DNA of 44,079 bases from Pseudomonadales bacterium (GCA_013043915.1 JABEVH010000207.1:1-44079), one strand, 5' to 3'; positions 7,871 to 16,724 are shown, numbered from the stretch's first letter. Notes: a model not told the origin generated them from the sequence alone. Numbers and translations are program-made.

Positions 7871-9001
7871 CTAGGGGGTTGATGTAGTCGTTGTTGAGTT
7901 TGATTTCTTTTTGGACCAAGGTAGGTGTAGCCAGCCAAGGTGCAGATGCGGAGGATTGAGGGCGTTAACCATCCAAGGGCATCCGTTGTAGGTCGTATCG
8001 CCCTTGACCTTCTGCACATGATCACCAAGCCAATGTACAATGTCTCCCCAGGCTGCTTCACGGCCAAAATCGCTGAGCAAAGCATGCGACATGCCGTCGT
8101 AACGGATTAACGTTTTATCCTGGCTGCTGGAGTTTTGACAAAGGAACTCGCTGGAATCTACAGGAACAAGATTGTCTTTGGTTCCCTGAAGGATGAGCAT
8201 GGGAGCCTGAAGTTCCGGTGTTTGTCGGCGTATACGTAGCATGGCATCATACAAGCCATTGACATAACTAGCAGGTAACCAGGTATGGGTGTTATTGGGG
8301 TCCTGCATAAAACGATCACGTGTGTCTGGGTCAAAGAAAACTTGATCAATGACAGGGCGCCAGAGGGGTAGCAGGGGGAGATTGGGAAAGGTCTCGCCGA
8401 TTACTTTACCCGACCACATGACAGGTGCCATCAAAGTATGCGGAGCATGCCAGCCAAATATACCTGGATTAGCCCAGACAGCAGGTGCTGATAAAATGAG
8501 TCCACTGTTAGGAACAGCATGTTCAAGTTGGGCAAGCAGGACAACTGCTCCCCCTAAACTTTCCCCAAGCAGATAAATCTGCTTGCCCGGATAGCGTAAT
8601 CGGGCATCTGCAGCGAGCTGTTGAAGATCAAGAACGTACTCATCATAGCTGCCAATATAGCCGCGGCGTTTTCCAAATCCACCGGACTGTCCCCATCCGC
8701 GCAGGTCGATAGCGCCTACAGCATAGCCGGCTTCCTGGAGATGTTTTGCCAGGGGGGCATAAAAACCGCTGTGCAGAGCGGTGCCATGCACAATGAGTAC
8801 AACAGCCAAGGGCTGGCTAAGATTCCACCATTGACCGAAGAGTTGTACGTGATCAGGAGTTTCGTAGACAGCAGCCTCTCCACCCTCAGCAACCGTGGGG
8901 TGTTTGACCATGCCATGACGAACAGGTGGACTGACACATGCACCTAGGAGCAATAAACTCCCAATGACACATAGGCGTCGAAAAAAATTGCGCCTTAACA
9001 T
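7871..9001 (-). CDS. Alpha/beta hydrolase lipoprotein, monoacylglycerol-lipase-like
   Basis: A 376-residue lipoprotein (lipobox L-G-A-C, Cys22) with an alpha/beta hydrolase domain of the serine aminopeptidase S33/monoglyceride lipase type. The oxyanion region is VLIVHGTALHSGFY, followed by IDLRGWGQSGG. The nucleophile elbow is GESLGG (Ser148). The acid is likely in LQGTKDNLVPVDSS and the His is in YDGMSHALLSD. The C-terminus ends in an odd Lys/Ser/Thr-rich tail (WSKKKSNSTTTTSTP). It probably cleaves lipid or acyl esters in the envelope; the substrate cannot be read from the sequence. It lies 11 bases before the TRL lipoprotein gene. Confidence 0.82.
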   Translation of the reverse strand: MLRRNFFRRLCVIGSLLLLGACVSPPVRHGMVKHPTVAEGGEAAVYETPDHVQLFGQWWNLSQPLAVVLIVHGTALHSGFYAPLAKHLQEAGYAVGAIDLRGWGQSGGFGKRRGYIGSYDEYVLDLQQLAADARLRYPGKQIYLLGESLGGAVVLLAQLEHAVPNSGLILSAPAVWANPGIFGWHAPHTLMAPVMWSGKVIGETFPNLPLLPLWRPVIDQVFFDPDTRDRFMQDPNNTHTWLPASYVNGLYDAMLRIRRQTPELQAPMLILQGTKDNLVPVDSSEFLCQNSSSQDKTLIRYDGMSHALLSDFGREAAWGDIVHWLGDHVQKVKGDTTYNGCPWMVNALNPPHLHLGWLHLPWSKKKSNSTTTTSTP

Positions 9002-9139
9002 AGGTTGACGTCCCCCACGATGACAGGCCCGTGCGGCTTGTTGTTTTTATGATCGAGGCTGATTGTAGGTCAAGGCGATAGCTTTGACTACAGAAGACCC
9101 TTCATAGCAGGCATCATTTTGTTGCATCCATGTAAATTC

Positions 9140-9874
9140 CTATAAGCGTTGCATGGTGTCGCGTAACTCAGCCAAATGTCGACGGCTGACGCTTAAGCGT
9201 TCATCAATCCCTCGTATTTTGACCTGATATTGGCCGGGAGCAGCCAGTTCAAGACCATCTAAGTAGGTTAATGAAAGCAAAGCATTTCTATGAATGCGTA
9301 TGAATCGTCCGCCAAATTCATTTTCAAGATCCTTCAGAGTCTCATCGATCAGCACTTCGCCCTGACTGTGACGCACGGTGACGTATTTTTGATCAGCCAG
9401 AAAATAGCGTATATCCTCAATGGGAATAAGCTCCATGCCCCGATGTGTCCGTGCTGTAATGTGGCTGCGATGGGGAGGTTGAGCAGGTGCATCTATCAGA
9501 CTTTTTAGTTGAGCCTGATTGATGCCGCTAGCACGAGCCAGTGCTTCCGAGAGCTGTTCCTTAACCACGGGTTTAAGTAGGTAGCCAGCTGCCTGCACCT
9601 GAAAGGCGGCCAGGGCATGTTCATCATAAGCCGTGCAAAAAATAACGGCGGGGGGGCAGGGACGGCGAGCCAGGTGCTCTGCAGTAACCAGCCCATCCAT
9701 GATGGGCATGCGCATATCGAGCAAAACTATTTCCGGATCGAGCTCATTGACTTTCTGCAAGCAGTCTAAACCGTTTTCTGCTTCGCCCACCAATTGGATG
9801 TTATCCATTTCAAGCAAAAGCCGCGCTAGGCGTTCCCTTGCGAGGCGCTCGTCATCGCAAATCAGTACACGCAT
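9140..9874 (-). CDS. algR: LytTR-family response regulator AlgR
   Basis: A 244-residue response regulator. The receiver domain has the acidic pair Asp7-Asp8, phospho-acceptor Asp53 in LLDMRMPIMDG, Thr81 and Lys101 in YLLKP. The C-terminal LytTR DNA-binding domain (about 142-242) has the typical IRYFLADQKYVTVRH, FIRIHRNALLSLTYLDGL and VSRRHLAELR. AlgR in Pseudomonas controls alginate, type IV pili and other surface traits with AlgZ/FimS. Here it follows algZ by 14 bases, and an envelope polysaccharide cluster lies upstream of algZ, which suggests (by inference only) that these genes are among its targets. Confidence 0.92.
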   Translation of the reverse strand: MRVLICDDERLARERLARLLLEMDNIQLVGEAENGLDCLQKVNELDPEIVLLDMRMPIMDGLVTAEHLARRPCPPAVIFCTAYDEHALAAFQVQAAGYLLKPVVKEQLSEALARASGINQAQLKSLIDAPAQPPHRSHITARTHRGMELIPIEDIRYFLADQKYVTVRHSQGEVLIDETLKDLENEFGGRFIRIHRNALLSLTYLDGLELAAPGQYQVKIRGIDERLSVSRRHLAELRDTMQRL

Positions 9875-9888
9875 CTCCTAGGCCCTCC

Positions 9889-10953
9889 TCAGTGACCTTG
9901 GGTGAGTTTTATGGGATAACTAAGCGTTGTTATAAATGTATCCCGGTCAGCACTCAATGTCAGTTTAGCTTGTTCCCCGTAATGCGCTCGCAGACGTTCC
10001 CGGATATTGTCCAGTGCCATTTGATGCCCTGAACGTGGCGTACTCTCTGGAGGAGGACGAGGGTTACATAATTTGACGCATAATGAGCCGTCTGTATAGT
10101 CAAGCGTGATATGTATAAGGCTGGGTTCATGGCGCAGTTCTACACCATGGTAGATGGCGTTTTCCACGAGGGGTTGCAGCGTTAGCAGCGGAATACTGAT
10201 CTGTTCGGGGACATGGTTGAATACCCACTCAACATGTAAGCGGTCTCCCAGCCTCAATGCCTCAATATTGATATAGCCCTGGCACAAATCAATTTCTTCA
10301 CTTAAGGGGACGACGGTTGATTCACGCAGCGTAGCTCTGAACAGGCTGGAGAGATCTTCAATAGCATGTTCTGCCATGTCAGGATCAGAGGGAATCAAGC
10401 TGGCAATCAGATTCATGCTATTGAACAGAAAATGGGGACGAATTCGGCTCTGTAATGCTTGCAAACGGGCAGATAATTCAGCTTGCTGATTGCGGCGCAA
10501 CTGATCAGATAGGTAAAGGTAGCGTAGTAGAATGCCGCCTATGATAGCGGCTATCAATTCATTGCGCATCATCCAGAACCAACCTGAGGGCCCATCAACC
10601 CAGGTGCCGGCAAAGATCATCGAAGGTAATAGCCATAAGGTCACAGCGCTCAGCATAGCAACACAAATCAGCACAACCAGGTAGCTGATAGCGGCTCCTG
10701 TTGAAGCCGGGAGGCGGTGAAGCCAGTATCGTGTTTGATCCAGAGCCCAAGCCGCTATGGCCACGGCCAAAACGACAAACATGGCAGTTTCGCCGAGTTC
10801 CAGCCAGGGGAAGGGCCAGATAGTGGGTGTCGAAGCCAAGACGAGGACTACAGCCAGCAGGAGTGCAACCAGCAAGAGACGCACCAGTCCGAGTGTGTCA
10901 TGCCAAAGTGGAAGGAAGAGATCTTGTGGGCTGTCGGTGGACATAGCGGTCAC
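9889..10953 (-). CDS. algZ: LytS/YehU-type sensor kinase AlgZ (FimS)
   Basis: A 354-residue inner-membrane histidine kinase of the His_kinase (LytS/YehU/AlgZ) family. About four to five hydrophobic segments lie in residues 20-150, with no large periplasmic sensor domain. Then come a short helix and RIRPHFLFNSMN with the phospho-accepting His174, an N box LQPLVENAIYHGVE, and a C-terminal ALDNIRERLRAHYG. This His motif differs from classical EnvZ-type kinases and is diagnostic. It lies directly upstream of algR. In Pseudomonas argH adjoins this gene; here about 9 kb of envelope genes intervene. Confidence 0.9.
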   Translation of the reverse strand: MTAMSTDSPQDLFLPLWHDTLGLVRLLLVALLLAVVLVLASTPTIWPFPWLELGETAMFVVLAVAIAAWALDQTRYWLHRLPASTGAAISYLVVLICVAMLSAVTLWLLPSMIFAGTWVDGPSGWFWMMRNELIAAIIGGILLRYLYLSDQLRRNQQAELSARLQALQSRIRPHFLFNSMNLIASLIPSDPDMAEHAIEDLSSLFRATLRESTVVPLSEEIDLCQGYINIEALRLGDRLHVEWVFNHVPEQISIPLLTLQPLVENAIYHGVELRHEPSLIHITLDYTDGSLCVKLCNPRPPPESTPRSGHQMALDNIRERLRAHYGEQAKLTLSADRDTFITTLSYPIKLTQGH

Positions 10954-11006
10954 AGAATATAGCCGACCTTGATTTTGCCTTGCAAGGATGCACTAGGCAA
11001 GCGAAA

Positions 11007-12059
11007 TCAGGGAAGGGCATTAAGGTCTTCCCAGGCCTGTTGAACCATGTCGGGTTGCAAATCAGCGACGCGTCGAGTGTCAGGTTGCAGGAGTTTATAG
11101 GGCACACCCCAAGGATGCCAATGTTCGGGATTCACATCACCAAATAGACAAACCAAGGGCTTACCCAGGGCCGCCGCCAGATGTAATGCCCCCCCATCAC
11201 TGAGGATGAGCTGATCACATAGCGACAGGCCAGCAATCAGTTCACGCAAGGTATGGGTAGAGCAGGCTTGAACCGGTATAGCCGCTCGGTCAAGCCGAGC
11301 AATGAGTTGAGCTGCCTTGTTATCATCTCCTGGGTGCATGGGGTCGCCTTCTTCTCCCGGAGCCCAGAATAGCAGGCAGCTGATGCCATGGGTCTGATGC
11401 ATGGAGCGGATCAGGGCAAAAAATTTATCAGCGGGCCAGCGCTGGTCAGGTCGACGGCTACTCAGATGGAATCCAACCAGTTTGCCATCGCCCTTAATTT
11501 TGCCGAGATAATTCTGGAAGCGAGAACGTGCTGCTAGGTCAGGGAAAACATGCATCGGACCTGGTAGTCCCGTGATGCCAAGTGGCCTCAGCAAATGAAA
11601 GACAGCTTCTACTTCATGCAGATGATCATTGGATTCACGATAAACGGAGATAAGTTTTTCAGATGGAGAAGGTAATGTATTCGATGCGCCATAAGCGATG
11701 ATATGTCGTGGCGCTAACCAGCTAGCCAGTTGTATCGTTCGCGGAGAATAGCTGGATCCCGCGACAATGACCAGATCAAACCGCTCTCGTCGCAGGTTCA
11801 GATAAAGCCAAGCCTGTTTTACCCAGGCACGCAGTCGACTTTCGCCAGGCCGTCGATGTTTGCTTTTGGTATAGGCATAAACTTGATCGACGTCGGTGTT
11901 AGCATGCAGCACTTCCTGATTATAACTATTGACCAGTGCAGCGATGCGAGCTTGGGGGTAGGCTTGGCGAAGAGCAGTCAACATTGGCGTGGTACAGACC
12001 AGATCGCCGATATTATCGCGTCGTATGACCAAGATAGAGGATAAGTCAGTCAGCTTCAT
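11007..12059 (-). CDS. Glycosyltransferase family 9 (heptosyltransferase-like)
   Basis: A 350-residue GT-B enzyme of the heptosyltransferase family, cytoplasmic, which normally adds ADP-heptose to the LPS inner core. It starts with ILVIRRDNIGDLVCTTPMLTALR, the family's hallmark acceptor-side motif. It has VGFHLSSRRPDQRWP at the donor domain and SDGGALHLAAALGKPLVCLFG, the usual S-D-S-G-(P)-x-H-L-A donor motif with S/P replaced by G/A. The start at 12059 is chosen for domain fit; an in-frame ATG lies at 12071. No strong ribosome site supports either. The exact sugar is not known, and waaC/waaF identity is not clear enough to give a symbol. Confidence 0.85.
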   Translation of the reverse strand: MKLTDLSSILVIRRDNIGDLVCTTPMLTALRQAYPQARIAALVNSYNQEVLHANTDVDQVYAYTKSKHRRPGESRLRAWVKQAWLYLNLRRERFDLVIVAGSSYSPRTIQLASWLAPRHIIAYGASNTLPSPSEKLISVYRESNDHLHEVEAVFHLLRPLGITGLPGPMHVFPDLAARSRFQNYLGKIKGDGKLVGFHLSSRRPDQRWPADKFFALIRSMHQTHGISCLLFWAPGEEGDPMHPGDDNKAAQLIARLDRAAIPVQACSTHTLRELIAGLSLCDQLILSDGGALHLAAALGKPLVCLFGDVNPEHWHPWGVPYKLLQPDTRRVADLQPDMVQQAWEDLNALP

Positions 12060-12068
12060 GCAAGGGGA

Positions 12069-12083
12069 CATCCATGATGGATG
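12069..12083. repeat. Perfect 7-bp inverted repeat at the head of the GT9 gene
   Basis: CATCCAT and ATGGATG flank a single central G, giving a perfect inverted repeat just upstream of the likely GT9 start and facing the divergent gene at 12223. It could be an operator in this divergent promoter region, but short palindromes occur by chance. The rest of the 12084-12222 gap is AT-rich and holds TAATAT-like boxes without a convincing -35 partner. Confidence 0.3.
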
Positions 12084-12222
12084 CGCTAATTGTAGCAGGA
12101 TGATGCAGCATCTTGCGTGAGTGTTTTATAGGAGACATTGAATAAAAATCTGCCTGAACGGGTCCTAATATCCAGAAACAATGCTAGTCTCGCTGTGAAT
12201 AAAGCCTCGCAAGATTATTTTA

Positions 12223-13131
12223 ATGCGCCCTTTGAAATACTATACAGTTCAAGATTGGTTGAAACTTAAGCCTCTTGGTGAGGCATTCAGGCAGTGGCGA
12301 AATGATCTGGTTTTGAAAATTTATTTGCTACGCAAGGGAAGTGGCCAGGTGGATTTCCTGCGGAAGGCTTCTTCTCTGCAGGGAAAAAATATAGCTTTGA
12401 TCGTGGCGTTTGAACAGCCATGGGCGTTACAGTGGTTATTACAAAATTCAGCTAAGTACTTGGAGAATTCCGTTGTACTAGTCTTCGATAATTCACGCGA
12501 TATGACCAAGCGTCTTGAGTTACACAAAATCTGTGAACAACAACAAGCCGCTTATTTATCCCTGCCGTTCAATGCTACGCAACATGCCAATCGCTCTCAT
12601 GGGATGGCGATGACCTGGATTTATCACAATATAGTTCGAGCTATTCAGCCAGAAAACTTTGTATTTATCGATCATGATTTGATACCCATGAAACCCCTTA
12701 ACTGGAGCCAGTATCTGAAACAGCAAGATTGCTACGGACGATTGAATACATGTACCTGGGGATGGAGCTTGTGGGCAGGCTATTGTATGTTTCGTTATTC
12801 TGCCATAGAGGGGATACACTTAAACTTCCTGTATGATTTCTCCATTGGACTAGATACCGGAGGACGTAACTGGAAGAGCTACTATCGTCATCTGAACCGA
12901 CCATCGATGAGCTTTACCGATGAGCAAGATATTGATGTTAGCCCCGGTGACGGACAACATTACAGAAAGGTTCAGGTCATTGATGAAGCTTGGTTGCACA
13001 TAGGTAGTATTAGCTATAACGACAATTTTTCAGGTAAAAAACTTTTTTTTGAGTTGCTGGCAGAGGCAGCTGAGCAGGGCATGAGTTGGGAACAAATGAA
13101 GCAGGCGGGCCAATCTATCAACAAGCACTAA
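12223..13131 (+). CDS. Uncharacterised GT-A-like glycosyltransferase candidate
   Basis: A 302-residue protein that I do not recognise by name. A GT-A nucleotide-sugar transferase fold is suggested by NIALIVAFEQPWALQWLL (a beta strand then helix near residue 65), SVVLVFDNSRD, and FVFIDHDLIPMKP around residue 145, where Asp-His-Asp could be the metal-binding DxD motif. Aromatic residues are common (WGWSLWAGYCMF), and no signal peptide or membrane segment is clear. The gene opens a plus-strand pair within a polysaccharide cluster, 31 bases before a CgeB-type glycosyltransferase. Base composition looks more AT-rich than the flanking heme genes, as is common for LPS/capsule islands. Function is inferred from the fold hint and context only. 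Confidence 0.55.
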   Translation: MRPLKYYTVQDWLKLKPLGEAFRQWRNDLVLKIYLLRKGSGQVDFLRKASSLQGKNIALIVAFEQPWALQWLLQNSAKYLENSVVLVFDNSRDMTKRLELHKICEQQQAAYLSLPFNATQHANRSHGMAMTWIYHNIVRAIQPENFVFIDHDLIPMKPLNWSQYLKQQDCYGRLNTCTWGWSLWAGYCMFRYSAIEGIHLNFLYDFSIGLDTGGRNWKSYYRHLNRPSMSFTDEQDIDVSPGDGQHYRKVQVIDEAWLHIGSISYNDNFSGKKLFFELLAEAAEQGMSWEQMKQAGQSINKH

Positions 13132-13164
13132 GTCACGGGCTCCTGGCTTTGAGGATGAGGATTG

Positions 13165-14226
13165 ATGTTGAAGCGAATATTACTGTGCCATGATGCTTCC
13201 TTGGCCCCCATCATGACGTATTTGTCGACAGCCTTTGAGCGTCAGGGTATATGCGCATGCTGTTTTGATTCCAGTCTATACACCACCTGGATAGATAAGG
13301 TGCTGTTTAAGTTTATTAATAAACAGGCACATAATTTTCGTATTTTGCCAAAGTCAGCCAATTTTTTTGAGAATAGTCCCTGGAATCATCAAAATTACCG
13401 CAGTCGTAAACTTAAAGAACGCATTGACCAGTTTCAGCCAGATCTTCTTCTGGTGATACGGGGAACTACCATTAACCGAGAGGTGATTGAGGCGGTTCCA
13501 TGCCGTATGGCATGGTGGGTGGAGGGGGATGATCGCTATGACGAAGCCCAATCAGAACTGCCCTGGTTTCAGCATTATTTCTTTTTGCATAAAACCCTCG
13601 CCGTCCAGGCGCAACAGGAAGGTTATTCCGCATCACATCTGGCTCATGCCGTAGACCTTGATGTCTTTAAGCCCTTGCCGGGTGCTCCAGAATACGATGT
13701 GGGATTTGTCGGAGCCTGGTCACAACAGCGCGCTCAATACATGCTGGATGCCCTGCAAGTGACTAACAATATCGCTATTTTTGGACCGCGCTGGTTGCGG
13801 AGGGCTTGGCGCAAGCCCAAGTTATTGCGAGCCATCAAAGGTTCATATTTACCCGCACAAAAATTGTCAGCTTTTTATAATGCCTGCAAGATTGTGATCA
13901 ATCTAACGCAATGGGGAACCCATGCAGGTATACGCAGTGGCATGACCATGCGGGTATTTGAAGTGCCTGCCTCGGGTAGGCTTTTGCTGACTGACAGTTC
14001 TAAGGAAACAGAAGAGGCTCTCAAAGATGGCCAGAATGTAGCGATTTTTCATAACAGACAGGAGTTTATCGAAAAGCTGAAATGTTATCTCAATGATGAT
14101 GAGCTGCGTGAGCGCGTGGCTGCACAAGGTCACCAGAAGATTATATCCTGGCGCACCTACGATTTAATGGCGCAAGAGATTATCGATACTTACCGACGTA
14201 TTATCCAGCAGGAAGGTGTCATCTGA
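13165..14226 (+). CDS. CgeB-type glycosyltransferase
   Basis: A 353-residue protein resembling the CgeB/DUF3880 group of GT-B glycosyltransferases. It has an N-terminal domain with FQPDLLLVIRGTTIN and AWWVEGDDRYDE, a middle YDVGFVGAWSQQRAQYM, then FYNACKIVINLTQWGTHAGIRSGMTMRVFEVPASGRLLLTDSSKE, which is the nucleotide-sugar binding region of this family. ATG 13165 is preferred, with AGGA a few bases upstream; the TTG immediately before is possible. The gene ends three bases before the convergent second CgeB-type gene at 14229. A role in surface polysaccharide or glycan assembly is likely; the sugar is unknown. Confidence 0.72.
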   Translation: MLKRILLCHDASLAPIMTYLSTAFERQGICACCFDSSLYTTWIDKVLFKFINKQAHNFRILPKSANFFENSPWNHQNYRSRKLKERIDQFQPDLLLVIRGTTINREVIEAVPCRMAWWVEGDDRYDEAQSELPWFQHYFFLHKTLAVQAQQEGYSASHLAHAVDLDVFKPLPGAPEYDVGFVGAWSQQRAQYMLDALQVTNNIAIFGPRWLRRAWRKPKLLRAIKGSYLPAQKLSAFYNACKIVINLTQWGTHAGIRSGMTMRVFEVPASGRLLLTDSSKETEEALKDGQNVAIFHNRQEFIEKLKCYLNDDELRERVAAQGHQKIISWRTYDLMAQEIIDTYRRIIQQEGVI

Positions 14227-14228
14227 AA

Positions 14229-15257
14229 TTACAGGCCTACACCTCGTAGTACTTCAGTAGCTTTCGCCTGATAGTCGGGTAACTGCAGGCTACGCAGGTA
14301 GCCTGCGCCGGCTATGCGTTCGGCGATGGAGGGGTTGTTGCGGTAGAAAGCGATCTTGTCTGTCATTTCCTCATGGCAAGTAAAGCTGTCAGCTTCAATG
14401 CCTAGCCGGTAGTAAGATTCTAGCTCTTGGCTGTACTCGGTAAGCAGCAGGGCGCTACAGGCTGGAATATCCATAATTCTTAAGTTGCAGCAAGGGTCAA
14501 TCTTGGGGTCCCAACCTTGTATATTGATACCCAGCCGGGCATCATTATAAAGTGCTTGCAGCGAGTTTCCCCATGCGCCCTGATCATGGGAAATTCGTTT
14601 GAAATCAGGGTTATCAGTATTGTGCTGTGACCAACGGCCATAGATTTCGACATGTTCCTGTAACAGTGCCGGCACCCAGCCTTGACGTCGTGGATTCCAG
14701 CCCGAAACTAACACGGCATGTTTATGCCGCTGGGTGAAGTGAACCTGAGTTCGTGCATAGCGTTTACGATCTACAGCGCAGAGCGATAAACGCTGAATGG
14801 CAGGGTGATTGCAGTCATGCATATGAATGGAATAGTAACGGTCATACATCAGACAGGCGTGATCGTGGTCAAAGGAGACATTGGGACCATCAATGCTCCA
14901 GCCAATGACATATTGAACACCGTAAGCTGATTTGGCATGAGCGATGTCATCTTCTCGCAGGAAATCATGAGCTTTCAGCACAAGTACGATGTCAGGCCGA
15001 AAAGTTTCTAACAGCTGAAAAAAACAATACCGTTTGTAGCCTTGATGGCCATATCGGGAATGAATTTCAAGGCTATTGCCATAATGTAATCGGCGTTTGG
15101 CACTGCTTAGAGGCTTTAAGAGATAGCGCCAAATAGGATGTTCTATCGTGCTGTCAAAACAGGCTACCTCATGACCAAGCTGGCGGAATCCATCAGCCAG
15201 CGAATACCCGACAGGGATATAGGTTTCATCAAAAAAATAAGAAATAACTATACGCAT
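14229..15257 (-). CDS. Second CgeB-type glycosyltransferase
   Basis: A 342-residue protein of the same broad family as the convergent gene but clearly diverged. It starts MRIVISYFFDETYIPVGYSLADGFRQLGHEVACFDS, then RPDIVLVLKAHDF, YVIGWSIDGPN, HAVLVSGWNPRRQGW, and LYNDARLGINIQGWDPKIDPCCNLRIMDIPACSALLLTEYSQELESYY, equivalent to the C-terminal sugar-nucleotide region of CgeB-like enzymes. Two such genes meeting tail to tail, rather than in tandem, suggest separate acquisition or an inversion. The substrate is unknown. Confidence 0.72.
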   Translation of the reverse strand: MRIVISYFFDETYIPVGYSLADGFRQLGHEVACFDSTIEHPIWRYLLKPLSSAKRRLHYGNSLEIHSRYGHQGYKRYCFFQLLETFRPDIVLVLKAHDFLREDDIAHAKSAYGVQYVIGWSIDGPNVSFDHDHACLMYDRYYSIHMHDCNHPAIQRLSLCAVDRKRYARTQVHFTQRHKHAVLVSGWNPRRQGWVPALLQEHVEIYGRWSQHNTDNPDFKRISHDQGAWGNSLQALYNDARLGINIQGWDPKIDPCCNLRIMDIPACSALLLTEYSQELESYYRLGIEADSFTCHEEMTDKIAFYRNNPSIAERIAGAGYLRSLQLPDYQAKATEVLRGVGL

Positions 15258-15385
15258 AGCAACCGATGAGACGAGATATACCGCCGTGCATGTATCAGGT
15301 TTAGCAAATTTTCAAGCATGAATATGACCTCATAAGGTACCGTGGGTAAACAGCATAAGTAGACAGTGGTTGCACACACGCAACC

Positions 15386-15419
15386 GATCACCAATACTAG
15401 CATGGTGGTATGGGTGATC
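15386..15419. repeat. 12-bp imperfect inverted repeat in a divergent intergenic region
   Basis: GATCACCAATAC at 15386-15397 pairs with GTATGGGTGATC at 15408-15419 with one mismatch, leaving a 10-base loop. It lies between the divergent starts of the CgeB-type gene (15257) and the O-antigen ligase-like gene (15492). No T-run follows on either side, so it is not an intrinsic terminator. An operator or an RNA hairpin in the ligase leader are both possible. The rest of the 15258-15491 gap holds nothing I can name. Confidence 0.45.
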
Positions 15420-15491
15420 ATCATGAAAATCAAGTTATGAGAGGCTAGGGTGCCGTCAAGTTTATCTGCGCCAGGTTGGTTAGGAGATGAT

Positions 15492-16724
15492 GTGGTTAGG
15501 GTTGAGCGATGCAAGCTAGGAGGATTATGGATACAGGGTCTCTTGTTGTTGGGATTGCCCTGGAATCATAACCTGGGCTGGTTACATACCACGGCATTTT
15601 TAGTGGCGGCGGGGGCGTTATGGAATCGTAGGCGTATCAAGCATCTACTGCAGCCCGCTATGCTATTTTATGGCGTGGTTTTGGTTGCCAGCTTGATGAC
15701 CTCGTTGTACCCCGTGTTATCTCTGAAGTTTATCTTTTGGGCGGTGTTGATTCCTCTTCTGATTTTTCAATACATCAGCCAGGCTTCCAGCCAAGTATCC
15801 CGTCGGCATATGAGTTTCATTATCATGACGTCACTGGCTCTCCCCTGTGTTGTCATGGCCGTGGCGCATGCGGGCATAAATCTTCAGGTGGCCGGTCATG
15901 GACATTGGGGGCTATATGCCGGACCTGGTTTGGTCAGCACGTTCTTAGTATTCGCGATGCCCCTACAGGTCGTTACGGTGCTGGCCGAACGGGGAGTGAT
16001 GCGTTATGCGGCAGGACTGGCTTGCTTGCTGTCAGCCTATGCGGCATTTCTAACCGCCAACCGGGCATTTTGGCTGGCTTGGCTGGTTATCATGGCCTGG
16101 ATGTTGGTGCCTGTCATTTGGAGCCGAGCCGCGTTAAGAATAGGGTTGGTCATGGGTGTTGCGATCATGGCTGTACTCGCTCTGGGTGTTATTGCCCATC
16201 AGACTAAAGAACGATCAGGCGTGTCTGTCGAACAGGCAGCGCACCAAGATTCAAGGCCGCAAATCTGGCATTACTGGCTGGCCCAGATTCCGAGTTCACC
16301 TTGGTTGGGGCATGGGTACGGTAAACGCGTCCAACAAGCCTATTTTTTAAAGGAACATGGCCTGGCAAAGATGCCTATTAGCTGTTCCGAACTGCAGTGC
16401 GCTATGGGGGCGCATGCCCATAATATTTTGATTGATAACACGGTGCAAACCGGTGTGTTAGGTTTATTGGCCTGGTTATATTTATTGTGGCAGGGTGTCT
16501 ATGATCAGAATAGGTTTAGCCAGAACCAGGCTGCTCAATCTTATGCCCGCGCCGGTCAGGCTTTGGTGCTCGCTATGATAGTCAAAAATTTCACAGATGA
16601 CTTTATGGACTTTGAAGGCTCGCTCATGTTCTGGGTGTACTGGGGCGTTTTATGGGCAAGGACGAGGGCAATGTCGGGCGAAGAAGTGGCCGTACTTGCA
16701 AATTCGGGTCGAGAAACCGTATGA
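15492..16724 (+). CDS. O-antigen ligase/polymerase-like membrane protein (Wzy_C family)
   Basis: A protein of about 410 residues with ten or more hydrophobic segments. A large periplasmic loop (about residues 240-320) contains DSRPQIWHYWLAQIPSSPWLGHGYG followed by AHAHNILIDNTVQTGVLGLLAW. The R..W..A....P..G.G.G and H-N-x-x-(x)-D motifs are those of WaaL/Wzy_C enzymes, which transfer undecaprenyl-linked glycans to lipid A-core or polymerise them. I chose GTG 15492 because AGGAG lies five bases upstream; GTG 15450 is a weaker alternative. The last 101 bases overlap the end of the convergent SGNH gene. Confidence 0.75.
   Translation: MVRVERCKLGGLWIQGLLLLGLPWNHNLGWLHTTAFLVAAGALWNRRRIKHLLQPAMLFYGVVLVASLMTSLYPVLSLKFIFWAVLIPLLIFQYISQASSQVSRRHMSFIIMTSLALPCVVMAVAHAGINLQVAGHGHWGLYAGPGLVSTFLVFAMPLQVVTVLAERGVMRYAAGLACLLSAYAAFLTANRAFWLAWLVIMAWMLVPVIWSRAALRIGLVMGVAIMAVLALGVIAHQTKERSGVSVEQAAHQDSRPQIWHYWLAQIPSSPWLGHGYGKRVQQAYFLKEHGLAKMPISCSELQCAMGAHAHNILIDNTVQTGVLGLLAWLYLLWQGVYDQNRFSQNQAAQSYARAGQALVLAMIVKNFTDDFMDFEGSLMFWVYWGVLWARTRAMSGEEVAVLANSGRETV

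Noticed and set aside
9069..9088. Inverted repeat GTCAAGGC/GCTTTGAC between algR and the hydrolase gene
   Set aside because: One mismatch in an 8-bp stem, no T-run on the minus strand and no other support; too weak to call a terminator.
15248..15514. Open frame of 88 codons on the minus strand with a hydrophobic stretch, overlapping the start of the second CgeB-type gene
   Set aside because: No ribosome site or family match; it runs through the inverted repeat and the start of the O-antigen ligase-like gene, so it is probably chance.
15737..16207. 156-codon plus-strand open frame inside the O-antigen ligase-like gene
   Set aside because: Same-strand alternative frame rich in Gly/Cys/Arg, without membrane or family features; the ligase frame explains the region.
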